Notes: generated by a model from the sequence alone, not told the origin. Positions 1 to 6,097 are shown, numbered from the stretch's first letter. The stretch: DNA of 7,167 nt from JAYZVT01 sp050248375 (GCA_050248375.1 JBFWSL010000197.1:1-7167), one strand, 5' to 3'. Numbers and translations: made by a program.

Positions 1-258
1 AAAGGCTGGATACTGGAGTCCAAGTCCCTGAAGCTTTATCTCGCGAGCTTCCGCAATCATGGCGCTTTCCATGAGGACTGCACCATCGCCATCGGCAAGC
101 GGATCGTGGATGTGGTGAAGCCGCGCTGGCTGCGCATCGCGGGCTACTGGTATCCGCGCGGCGGCATCCCCATCGACGTGTTCTGGGAGCATGGCCGCAT
201 GCCCAAGGGGCTGTGGGCGCCCGAGCAGGGCGTCGCCCCTTACCGGGGCCGGGGCTGA
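1..258 (+). CDS. queF: NADPH-dependent 7-cyano-7-deazaguanine reductase QueF, C-terminal part
   Basis: QueF reduces preQ0 (7-cyano-7-deazaguanine) to preQ1 with NADPH in the cytoplasm, a step in queuosine tRNA modification. Only the last 85 residues are present because the gene starts left of the window. The visible part carries the family's NADPH-binding motif ESKSLKLYL (residues 6-14 of the fragment), then SFRNHGAFHEDC with the substrate-contacting His-Glu pair, then GYWYPRGGIPIDVFW, and it ends in PYRGRG followed by TGA. The catalytic Cys and Asp lie in the missing N-terminal half. The sequence looks like the short, unimodular QueF type, but that cannot be proven from a fragment. The next gene on the same strand starts one base after the stop, so the two are probably co-transcribed. 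Confidence 0.95.
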   Translation, partial: KGWILESKSLKLYLASFRNHGAFHEDCTIAIGKRIVDVVKPRWLRIAGYWYPRGGIPIDVFWEHGRMPKGLWAPEQGVAPYRGRG

Positions 259-259
259 C

Positions 260-1258
260 ATGGCGCGCTCGGCGCGGGGCATGGACCTCATCATCACCAA
301 TGGCGACTCCGCCGGAGAGCTGCTGCGCAAGACCGTGGCTTCCGCCGAGGTGCTGCCGTGGCGCGACGTGCTGCATGAGGGTCCGGTGCCGCAGACCGGG
401 ACGCTATCCGAGCTGGACGAAATCCGTGCCCGCTATCTCGCGGGGATCGGTTGGGGCGACGAGCCTTCCCTGCAGGAGGTATTCGAGGCGCGCGGACGGG
501 GGCTCGCCAGCCATGAGCAGTTCGACCGCGTGGTGCTGTGGTTCGAGCACGACCTCTACGACCAGCTTCAACTGGTCCAGGTGCTCGACTGGTTCGCGCG
601 GCATCCGCGCAGCGACGAGGCATTGTACCTGGTGCAGGCGGACGATTTTCTCGGACATCAGACGGCGGAGACGATCCCCGCGCTTGCCGCCACGGAGAAG
701 AAGGTGACGCAGGCGCAGCTCGATCTCGCGAAGGAGGCCTGGGTTGCGTACCGCGAGGCCTCTCCCGAATCCTGGGCGGCATTGCTCGGCCGCGATACCT
801 CGGCACTGCCCTATCTCGGGCCCGCGGTGCTGCGCTCCCTGGAGGAACTGCCCGACCTGCATGCCGGGCTTTCGCGGACTGAATTGACGGTCCTGAAACT
901 CATCATGACGGGGATGAATCGGCCGCCGCAGCTCTTCCTGGAATCCCAGCGGCAGGAGGAAGCGGCCTTCATGGGGGACTGGAGCTTCTGGCGGGTATTG
1001 GACGGCGTGGCGACGGGGAGCGATCCTCTGGTGGAGGGCCTCGAGGGAGCGCCCTTCGAGCCGTTCGCCGAGGAAGACCGCCAGAAGGCCTACTTCACCA
1101 GCACCCTGTCATTGACCGACAAGGGGGTTCGGGTACTGGAAGGCGCCGAGGTGAGCGATCATCTCCGTGAACGCTGGATCGGGGGCACGCGTGTGACCGT
1201 GAGCAACTGCTGGCGCTGGGATGCGGGACAGCGGATCATCGTGCCGCCTGGCGCTTGA
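260..1258 (+). CDS. DUF1835/DUF3658-type protein of unknown function
   Basis: A 332-residue protein if ATG 260 is used. It looks like the DUF1835 family, often joined to a C-terminal DUF3658-like part; the biochemical role is unknown to me. Visible motifs are ITNGDSAGELL (residues 12-22), LPWRDVLHEGPVP (32-44), LWFEHDLYDQLQL (about 93-105) and, near the end, RWIGG at 305-309 followed by WRWD. There is no signal peptide or membrane segment, so it is probably cytosolic. The start is uncertain. ATG 260 comes one base after the queF stop with a GGGG run upstream; ATG 281 (325 residues) would begin right at the conserved domain; an in-frame ATG at 191 would overlap queF by 68 bases and is unlikely. 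The last codons (IIVPPGA and stop) lie in a 26-bp direct repeat whose other copy forms the end of kdsA, so this tail may not be the original family C-terminus. Confidence 0.8.
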   Translation: MARSARGMDLIITNGDSAGELLRKTVASAEVLPWRDVLHEGPVPQTGTLSELDEIRARYLAGIGWGDEPSLQEVFEARGRGLASHEQFDRVVLWFEHDLYDQLQLVQVLDWFARHPRSDEALYLVQADDFLGHQTAETIPALAATEKKVTQAQLDLAKEAWVAYREASPESWAALLGRDTSALPYLGPAVLRSLEELPDLHAGLSRTELTVLKLIMTGMNRPPQLFLESQRQEEAAFMGDWSFWRVLDGVATGSDPLVEGLEGAPFEPFAEEDRQKAYFTSTLSLTDKGVRVLEGAEVSDHLRERWIGGTRVTVSNCWRWDAGQRIIVPPGA

Positions 1259-1261
1259 CCA
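1236..1261. repeat. 26-bp direct repeat, left copy
   Basis: Perfect 26-base match to 2227-2252, beginning TCATCGTGCC and ending GCTTGACCA. The next base on each side differs between copies, so the repeat is exactly 26 bp. This copy encodes the last residues and the TGA stop of the DUF1835 gene. On the other strand it also spells the kdsA C-terminus and stop. It holds a 9-base dyad CGCC-T-GGCG at 1245-1253. It is probably a target-site or attachment-site duplication flanking the toxin-antitoxin cassette. Confidence 0.9.
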
Positions 1262-1264
1262 AAC

Positions 1265-1897
1265 CTATTTTCCATTTTTCACCGGTTGGTGTTCGCTGAA
1301 GGCAAGTGCCACGTCAGCGATGAGTGCGTTAGTCGGATACATGCCGATGTTATGTAGTTTCGAGAGGATACTCTCAAAGCGTGCATAGGTCGGCTTATTG
1401 CTTTCGGCCAATTCTTCGATAGCGAGCGCCAGTTTCTCGATGCGGCGACGGTATCGCGATGCCTCGGCTGCTGTTGGCATATTACGTTCCCCTGAAGCGA
1501 ATCTTTCCGAATGGCGTTTGACGTATTCTGCTAGGGGTCGGAGCGCCGCGGCGGGACGATTTAATTTCAACATTCTCCGCACCAACTCAGGATCGCGCGC
1601 GATCACGTCGAGATATGCGCTGGCGGCTTGCTCCGCAGTAGAGCGACCTTGTTCCCAATCACGCAGTGTGCCGATTGGGATATGATATCTTGCGGCGAAA
1701 TCCTCCTGGCTGAGGCCGAGCGCGCGTCGAAGTATCTTCACCTTCGATGTCCGATTCATTCGCGCAAAATCTTGTTCTGTAAGGGGCTGTGCCTCTGTAT
1801 CCGCGAGGGCCGCATGCTGACGCTCGGCTTCCGTCATGGTATCGAACCGACTCCAGTCAGCGCCAGGCGTGCTCTTCCGTCTAGCCGTTCTCTTCAT
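1265..1897 (-). CDS. XRE-type helix-turn-helix antitoxin paired with BrnT
   Basis: Probable antitoxin and autorepressor of the toxin gene just upstream. From ATG 1897 it has 210 residues. Residues 1-50 are basic, then acidic, ending PLTEQDFARM, and resemble the N-terminal segment of BrnA antitoxins. Residues 52-95 form a clear XRE-like helix-turn-helix (LGLSQEDFAARYHIPIGTLRDWEQGR). A helical region follows (AYLDVIARDPELVRRML to residue 110), then about 100 extra residues rich in charged helix (EASRYRRRIEKLALAIEELA, 145-164) that I do not recognise. Usual partners of this kind are about half as long. The start overlaps the toxin gene by 17 bases, implying translational coupling; ATG 1915 (216 residues) is an alternative start. 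The stop codon lies 3 bp from the left 26-bp repeat. No terminator is visible, so transcripts probably run into the convergent DUF1835 gene. Confidence 0.8.
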   Translation of the reverse strand: MKRTARRKSTPGADWSRFDTMTEAERQHAALADTEAQPLTEQDFARMNRTSKVKILRRALGLSQEDFAARYHIPIGTLRDWEQGRSTAEQAASAYLDVIARDPELVRRMLKLNRPAAALRPLAEYVKRHSERFASGERNMPTAAEASRYRRRIEKLALAIEELAESNKPTYARFESILSKLHNIGMYPTNALIADVALAFSEHQPVKNGK

Positions 1898-2168
1898 GGT
1901 ACTTGCGTCTTTCATATGCTGTAGCCCCACGCGCGGAAATGATGCGGATTGTTTCTTCGCGCATGGTGTAGACGACACTCAGGACACGATCATCGACCGT
2001 TCCAATAATGACGAAACGCTGTTCGCCATAACTTTTTCTGTCATCTTCGAATTCGATGGCGAATGGGTCTCCAAAAATTCCTTGGGCCGCTTCGAAGCTT
2101 ACGCCGTGGCGAGCCTGGTTATCTGCGGCCTTGGCCTTATCCCATTCGAATTCTTCATCATGAGCCAT
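1881..2168 (-). CDS. brnT: BrnT-family toxin (RelE-fold ribonuclease)
   Basis: A 95-residue protein of typical BrnT length. BrnT proteins have a RelE-like fold and cleave RNA, halting translation when the antitoxin is lost. Family signatures are FEWDKAKAADNQARHGVSFE (residues 7-26), the middle segment DPFAIEF with YGEQRFVIIGTV (47-58), VVYTMREETIRIISAR (65-80) and the terminal YERRKY (85-90). All basic and aromatic positions typical of the active toxin appear present, with no frameshift, so it looks functional. Toxin first and antitoxin second, with overlapping ends, is the normal BrnT operon order. The start ATG at 2168 lies inside an inverted repeat and overlaps a predicted -10 element, which leaves the true transcript start unclear. 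kdsA ends 58 bases upstream on the same strand, so read-through transcription is possible. Confidence 0.9.
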   Translation of the reverse strand: MAHDEEFEWDKAKAADNQARHGVSFEAAQGIFGDPFAIEFEDDRKSYGEQRFVIIGTVDDRVLSVVYTMREETIRIISARGATAYERRKYHEENG

Positions 2169-2190
2169 AGTACGGAATTCCCGTAGTATG
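2166..2190. promoter_or_regulatory. Inverted repeat, likely TA operator
   Basis: The arms are CATAGTACGG (2166-2175) and CCGTAGTATG (2181-2190), separated by AATTC. They pair at 9 of 10 positions. The element covers the toxin start codon, a predicted -10 box and most of the spacer to the -35 box. Autoregulation by antitoxin binding to such a repeat is normal for type II systems, and this antitoxin has an HTH domain. Its role as operator is inferred from position; it lacks a T-run and does not look like a terminator. Confidence 0.5.
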
Positions 2191-2194
2191 TCAA
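2167..2194 (-). promoter_or_regulatory. Candidate sigma-70 promoter for the TA operon
   Basis: On the minus strand a perfect TTGACA (2194-2189) is followed after 16 bp by TACTAT (2172-2167). The -10 overlaps the toxin ATG (2168-2166), so transcription from it would start inside the predicted reading frame, and no other in-frame start codon lies upstream before the stop. A second, weaker candidate is ATGACA (2228-2223), 17 bp, GATACT, which would give a short normal leader. Which is used cannot be settled here. Confidence 0.35.
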
Positions 2195-2226
2195 GAAATC
2201 GAGTATCTCTTGAAACTCAATGCATG

Positions 2227-2252
2227 TCATCGTGCCGCCTGGCGCTTGACCA
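2227..2252. repeat. 26-bp direct repeat, right copy
   Basis: Identical to 1236-1261, 991 bp away. This copy encodes the last residues (VKRQAAR) and TGA stop of kdsA on the minus strand. On the plus strand it also keeps the codons that end the DUF1835 protein, which are not used here. It marks the right boundary of the toxin-antitoxin cassette. Confidence 0.9.
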
Positions 2253-3072
2253 GCGTATCGATCTCCTGAAGCCGTGCGAGCAGGTCTGGAAGCTGCTTCA
2301 GCGGAACCATGTTCGGTCCGTCGGAGGGGGCCTTGTCCGGGTCCTGGTGGGTTTCGATGAAAACCGCGGCGACGCCCACGGCGACGGCGGCACGCGCCAG
2401 CACGGGCACGAATTCCCTTTGCCCCCCGGAAGACGTCCCCTGCCCGCCCGGCTGCTGTACGGAATGCGTGGCGTCAAAGACAACGGGACAGCCGGTCTCT
2501 GCAAGGACCGGCAAGGCACGCATGTCGGAAACCAGCGTATTGTAGCCGAAGCTGGCGCCGCGCTCGGTCACCAGCACATTGGCGTTGCCCGCCTCAACCA
2601 CCTTGGCGACGACATTCTTCATGTCCCAGGGGGCAAGGAACTGGCCCTTCTTGATCTTCACGGTCTTGCCGGTCCGGGCGGCGGCGGTCAGCAGGTCGGT
2701 CTGACGGCACAGGAATGCGGGAATCTGGAGCACGTCGGCCGCTTGCGCGACCTCGGCGCACTGGCTGGCGTCGTGGACGTCGGTGACCACCCGAAGCCCG
2801 AGGCTTTCCCTGATCTCGGCGAAAATGGGCAGGGCCTTGTCCAGACCCAGTCCGCGCGCGCTGCTGGAACTGGTGCGGTTCGCCTTGTCGAAGGAGCTCT
2901 TGTAGACGAGCCCCATGCCCAGCTTGCCGGCGATCTCCTTCAGGGCAGAGGCCATTTCCAGGGCGTGTTCGCGGCTTTCCAGGGCGCAGGGGCCTGCGAA
3001 CACGGCGAGCGGTGCATCGTTGGCGAATTCGACATCGCCGACACGGACACGGGATTTCGGCTGTGGCGTCAT
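2227..3072 (-). CDS. kdsA: 3-deoxy-8-phosphooctulonate synthase (KDO8P synthase)
   Basis: Condenses phosphoenolpyruvate with arabinose 5-phosphate to give Kdo-8-phosphate, the first committed step to the Kdo sugar of lipopolysaccharide. It is cytosolic, with 281 residues, the usual length. Motifs along the TIM barrel are FAGPCALES (25-33), SFDKANRTS (60-68), TDVHD (97-101), PAFLCRQTDL (118-127), KKGQFLAPWDM (141-151), FDATHSVQ (199-206), SGGQRE (215-220), FIETHQDP (238-245) and SDGPNM (250-255). Cys29, His203, Glu240 and Asp251 sit where metal-dependent enzymes place their ligands; the metal-free E. coli type has Asn at the Cys position. It begins 12 bases after the VOC gene stop and is probably co-transcribed with it. 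Its final codons lie in the 26-bp repeat bordering the TA cassette. Confidence 0.97.
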   Translation of the reverse strand: MTPQPKSRVRVGDVEFANDAPLAVFAGPCALESREHALEMASALKEIAGKLGMGLVYKSSFDKANRTSSSSARGLGLDKALPIFAEIRESLGLRVVTDVHDASQCAEVAQAADVLQIPAFLCRQTDLLTAAARTGKTVKIKKGQFLAPWDMKNVVAKVVEAGNANVLVTERGASFGYNTLVSDMRALPVLAETGCPVVFDATHSVQQPGGQGTSSGGQREFVPVLARAAVAVGVAAVFIETHQDPDKAPSDGPNMVPLKQLPDLLARLQEIDTLVKRQAAR

Positions 3073-3084
3073 GGGGTCTCGTGA

Positions 3085-3957
3085 TTATCGGGACGACAGG
3101 ATCATCGAGACCCCATACATCACTTCAGGAGGCAGCACGAGGCCGCGCGGCGTGCGGCGAAATGACAAACCGGCCCTTTCGGCGCGCCTGGCGATGTCCT
3201 CCGGATCGGGCAGGCGAAGCCGGAAGGCGAGGAAAGCCGGCGGCTCGGGCATTGCGCCGGCGATCCCGGGGCGGTGTTCGTTGAGCCACCAGGGCGGCGC
3301 AACAGTGACGATTCCCCGGCCCGTTTCGACGCAGTAATCGTGCAGTGGCGTCTGGGCGCACTTGCTGCCGGCGAAGTCCGCGACGAACGCGGCCATTGCC
3401 TCCGCGTCATCGGCACTGAGGATGACCTCGGCGATGCCGGCCACGCCATTGGCATGGCGCTGGTAGGGCTCGCGCCAGAACACTTCGGGGCGGTGCTGCC
3501 TGCAGGTGAAGAAGCCGGCGCGCGGCGCGTTGTCGTGGGTGACGAAGACGAGCGTGAAGCCGACCTTGCCGGTAGAGCCGTCTGGCAGCTTCGCATCGCG
3601 TTCGAAGGTGAAGGGTTCGCTGGCGTCGAGACCGGCGGCGTCGAACGCATGCTTGTCGGCTTCGGAGTCCGAGCTCTCGAGAACCAGCATGGACATGCCC
3701 TCCCGGCTTTTCAGGAAGTCACGGTTGAACTGGGCGAAGCTGCGTTGCCCCTTCCCGCTGGCGGGAATCTTGCCGGGCGTCTCCACTTCGAGCAGCTCCA
3801 GGAAATTCCGGTCCGCGAACTGCACGATGGCATTGGCGGTACCGAAGGGATGGCTGGCGCGCGGCGTAACGGTGAACCCGAGCGTCTCGTAGCGGGCGCG
3901 GGCCGCGTCGAGATCGCGCACGACGAGGACGAGATGATCGATTCCGCGTGGCGCCAT
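3085..3957 (-). CDS. VOC-family (glyoxalase-like) protein
   Basis: A 290-residue protein with two vicinal-oxygen-chelate type halves. The first begins at GIDHLVLVVRDLDAARARY (residues 5-23) and runs to FLELLEV (52-58). The second starts near GVAGIAEVILSADDAEAM (171-188). Between them FFTCRQHRPEVFWREPY (149-165) resembles the segment conserved in the Glyoxalase_5-like group. Members of the fold include lyases, dioxygenases and resistance proteins; the substrate cannot be told from sequence. It has no signal peptide and is presumably cytosolic. The start is set by a ribosome binding site: GGAG at 3968-3965 lies 7 bases before ATG 3957 but only one base before ATG 3963. It sits between pyrG (53-base gap) and kdsA (12-base gap), all one strand, so it probably shares their transcript. 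Confidence 0.85.
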   Translation of the reverse strand: MAPRGIDHLVLVVRDLDAARARYETLGFTVTPRASHPFGTANAIVQFADRNFLELLEVETPGKIPASGKGQRSFAQFNRDFLKSREGMSMLVLESSDSEADKHAFDAAGLDASEPFTFERDAKLPDGSTGKVGFTLVFVTHDNAPRAGFFTCRQHRPEVFWREPYQRHANGVAGIAEVILSADDAEAMAAFVADFAGSKCAQTPLHDYCVETGRGIVTVAPPWWLNEHRPGIAGAMPEPPAFLAFRLRLPDPEDIARRAERAGLSFRRTPRGLVLPPEVMYGVSMILSSR

Positions 3958-3964
3958 CAGCATG

Positions 3965-3968
3965 CTCC
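3965..3968 (-). promoter_or_regulatory. Ribosome binding site selecting ATG 3957 of the VOC gene
   Basis: GGAG on the minus strand, followed by C-ATG-CTG-ATG. Spacing to the second ATG (3957) is 7 bases, normal for translation initiation, while the first ATG (3963) is only one base away. This favours the 290-residue form over the 292-residue form. Confidence 0.55.
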
Positions 3969-4010
3969 GCTCTGGCCGGTGTCGGAACTGTTGTCTTGTA
4001 CTGGTCGGGA

Positions 4011-5639
4011 TCAGACCAGACGGCTGCGCTCGACCGCGGCTTCGATGAAGGAGGCGAAAAGCGGGTGCGGCTCGAACGGACGCGATTTTAGCTCCGGATG
4101 GTACTGAACGCCAATGAACCAGGGATGATCCGGGAACTCCACGATCTCCGGCAGCAGTCCGTCGGGGGAAACGCCCGAAAACACCAGTCCCGCCTTCTCC
4201 AGCCGGTCGCGGTAACGCATGTTCACTTCGTAGCGATGGCGGTGGCGTTCGGAAATCTCGGACTTTCCATAAATCTGGGCAACGCGGCTGTTGCCGGCCA
4301 GTATCGCCTTGTACGCGCCCAGACGCATTGTGCCGCCGAGATCGCCGTTGGCTTCGCGGCGTTCCAGTTCCTCGCCCTTCATCCATTCGGTCATCAGGCC
4401 GATCACCGGCTCGTCCGCTTTCCCGAACTCGGTGGAATTGGCCTTGCCGATGCCGGCCAGATTGCGGGCCGCCTCGATGACAGCCATCTGCATGCCGAAG
4501 CAGATGCCGAAATACGGCACATTGCGGGTGCGGGCGAAGGTCGCCGCCGCGATCTTTCCTTCCGCGCCGCGCTCCCCGAAGCCCCCAGGCACGAGGATGC
4601 CGTTGACATCCTCCAGATGCGGCGCCGGGTCCTCGGACTCGAATATCTCGGATTCGATCCAGTCGAGATGCACCTTCACCTTGTTGGCGATGCCGCCGTG
4701 GATCAGTGCCTCGTTCAGCGATTTGTAGGCATCGCGCAGGCCGGTGTACTTGCCGACGATGGCGATCCGGACCTCTCCATCGGGGTTGGCGATACGCCGC
4801 GAAATGCGCTCCCATCTCGACAGGTCGGGATCGGGCGCATCCTTGATGCCAAAGGCCGCCAGCAATTCCGTATCCAAGCCTTCGCGGTGATAGGCGACCG
4901 GCACGTCGTAGATGGTTGAGACGTCGAGCGCCTGCACCACTGCCGATTCACGCACATTGCAGAAGAGCGCGATCTTCCGTCGTTCATCCTTCGGGATGGG
5001 CCGGTCGCAGCGGCACAGCAGCACATCGGGCTGTATGCCGATGGAGCGAAGTTCCTTGACCGAATGCTGGGTGGGCTTGGTCTTGAGTTCTCCCGCGCTC
5101 GGGATGAAGGGGATGAGCGTGAGGTGGATGAACACGGCGTCGCCGCGCGGCAGCTCGTTGCCGAGCTGGCGGATGGCCTCGAAGAAGGGCAGGCCCTCGA
5201 TGTCGCCGACGGTGCCGCCGATCTCGCAGAGAACGAAGTCCACTCCGTCGTTGCCGGTGAGGATGAATTCCTTGATGGCGTCGGTGACGTGCGGGATCAC
5301 CTGCACCGTGGCGCCCAGATAGTCGCCCCTGCGTTCCTTGGCGATGATGCCCTGGTAGAGCCGGCCGGTGGTGATGTTGTCGGCCTGGCTCGCGGGTACG
5401 CCAGTGAAGCGCTCGTAGTGACCCAGATCCAGATCGGTCTCCGCGCCGTCGTCGGTGACGAAGACCTCGCCATGCTGATACGGGCTCATGGTGCCCGGAT
5501 CGACGTTCAGGTAGGGATCGAGCTTGCGCAGGCGCACGCGGTAGCCGCGCGCCTGGAGCAACGCTCCCAGAGCCGCTGAAGCGAGGCCTTTTCCGAGTGA
5601 GGAGACCACGCCGCCGGTAATGAAGACGTACCGCGCCAT
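4011..5639 (-). CDS. pyrG: CTP synthase (glutamine-hydrolysing)
   Basis: Makes CTP from UTP with ATP and glutamine, the last step of pyrimidine nucleotide synthesis, in the cytoplasm. At 542 residues it is full length. The N-terminal synthetase domain shows the nucleotide loop GGVVSSLGKGLASAALG (9-25), KLDPYLNVDPGTMSPYQHGE (39-58), TDDGAETDLDLGHYERF (62-78) and CEIGGTVGDIEGLPFFE. The C-terminal class I glutamine amidotransferase domain shows GGFGERG, the nucleophile Cys380 in YFGICFGMQ, and the His514/Glu516 pair in VQYHPELKSRPF. All catalytic residues are present. The start ATG 5639 begins the invariant MARYVFITGG; only a weak CAGG lies upstream. It follows secG by 98 bases, with no clear promoter or terminator between. 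Confidence 0.98.
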   Translation of the reverse strand: MARYVFITGGVVSSLGKGLASAALGALLQARGYRVRLRKLDPYLNVDPGTMSPYQHGEVFVTDDGAETDLDLGHYERFTGVPASQADNITTGRLYQGIIAKERRGDYLGATVQVIPHVTDAIKEFILTGNDGVDFVLCEIGGTVGDIEGLPFFEAIRQLGNELPRGDAVFIHLTLIPFIPSAGELKTKPTQHSVKELRSIGIQPDVLLCRCDRPIPKDERRKIALFCNVRESAVVQALDVSTIYDVPVAYHREGLDTELLAAFGIKDAPDPDLSRWERISRRIANPDGEVRIAIVGKYTGLRDAYKSLNEALIHGGIANKVKVHLDWIESEIFESEDPAPHLEDVNGILVPGGFGERGAEGKIAAATFARTRNVPYFGICFGMQMAVIEAARNLAGIGKANSTEFGKADEPVIGLMTEWMKGEELERREANGDLGGTMRLGAYKAILAGNSRVAQIYGKSEISERHRHRYEVNMRYRDRLEKAGLVFSGVSPDGLLPEIVEFPDHPWFIGVQYHPELKSRPFEPHPLFASFIEAAVERSRLV

Positions 5640-5737
5640 GGGCCTGCAGAGTATCCGGATCGCTGGCCGATTCGAAGCGTCTTTCTGCTCCGACCGGCGA
5701 AATTTCTGGGGAACGGATTAACCGGTAACTGAAACTC

Positions 5738-6097
5738 TTAACGCGACTGGGGCGCCTGCGGGCCGGAAGGCTCGGCCGGGGCCTGTGGTGAGGGGAGAAG
5801 CGGACCCGGCTGGGACTGGCCCTGCGGCTGGCTGGTGCCGAGGGAATCCAGCAGCGAGCGCGGAGCCGTGCCCTGCCGGGCAACTATGGTCAGCAGGATG
5901 CTGGTGGCGAAGAAGGCCACGGCCAGAACCGCGGTCACCCGCGTCAGCAGGTTGGCCGTGCCGCGGCCGGTCATGAAGCCGCCGCCTCCACCGCCGCCGC
6001 CGATGCCAAGCGCGCCGCCCTCGGAGCGCTGCAGCAGCACCACGCCCACGAGCGCGGCGGCGATCATCAGGTGTATGACAAGCAGGACAGTGGACAT
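5738..6097 (-). CDS. secG: Preprotein translocase subunit SecG
   Basis: Small inner-membrane subunit of the SecYEG channel, which helps SecA drive protein export. At 119 residues it has the family layout: transmembrane helix 1 at about 2-22, the conserved cytoplasmic loop LLQRSEGGALGIGG (21-34) running into eight glycines (33-40), then FMTGRGTANLLTR, helix 2 at about 53-72, and a Gln/Pro-rich tail (about 88-119). The tail is of a sort often seen in alphaproteobacterial SecG. The start ATG 6097 opens directly into helix 1. It lies 82 bases after the exported hypothetical protein and 98 bases before pyrG, in the familiar tpiA-secG-pyrG order. The leader holds several TTGGCC repeats. Confidence 0.95.
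   Translation of the reverse strand: MSTVLLVIHLMIAAALVGVVLLQRSEGGALGIGGGGGGGGFMTGRGTANLLTRVTAVLAVAFFATSILLTIVARQGTAPRSLLDSLGTSQPQGQSQPGPLLPSPQAPAEPSGPQAPQSR

Larger units (their letters stand above)
1262..2226. mobile_element. Putative toxin-antitoxin insertion cassette without recombinase
   Basis: This 965-bp segment lies between the two perfect 26-bp direct repeats; one repeat plus the segment makes a 991-bp unit. It contains only the BrnT-type toxin gene, its antitoxin gene and a 58-bp leader. Sample 60-base rows counted by eye give about 45-48% GC inside, against about 62% in flanking genes, which suggests foreign origin. No transposase or integrase is encoded, and I see no terminal inverted repeats (left end AACCTATTTT, right end CTCAATGCATG). 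It may be a non-autonomous cassette moved in trans, the remnant of a larger element, or the product of a homology-mediated insertion. The boundaries are seen in the sequence; mobility is inferred. Confidence 0.6.

Noticed and set aside
191..259. Longer start for the DUF1835 protein at ATG 191
   Set aside because: It would overlap 68 bases of queF and add an Arg/Pro-rich lead without family similarity; conserved sequence begins near ATG 281.
1280..1291. CACC-GGTT-GGTG hairpin near the end of the antitoxin gene
   Set aside because: Only a 4-bp stem, inside the coding sequence, with no T-run on either strand in the direction of transcription; not a terminator.
1898..1978. Longer start for the antitoxin at ATG 1978
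   Set aside because: It would overlap the toxin gene by nearly 100 bases; ATG 1897 or 1915 gives the usual short overlap and BrnA-like N-terminus.
2188..3084. Long plus-strand open frame opposite kdsA
   Set aside because: Fully antisense to a complete, well-conserved kdsA; a by-product of GC-rich codon use, with no recognisable motif.
3274..4107. Plus-strand open frame opposite the VOC gene and pyrG end
   Set aside because: Antisense to two supported genes; composition-driven and without domain features.
3958..4815. The VOC reading frame stays open upstream on the minus strand to 4815, suggesting a 576-residue protein
   Set aside because: This stretch overlaps pyrG on the same strand in another frame, is Arg/Gly/Pro-rich without motifs, and the VOC domain with its own ribosome binding site starts at 3957.
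4098..4919. Plus-strand open frame opposite pyrG
   Set aside because: Antisense to the fully intact CTP synthase gene; no independent support.
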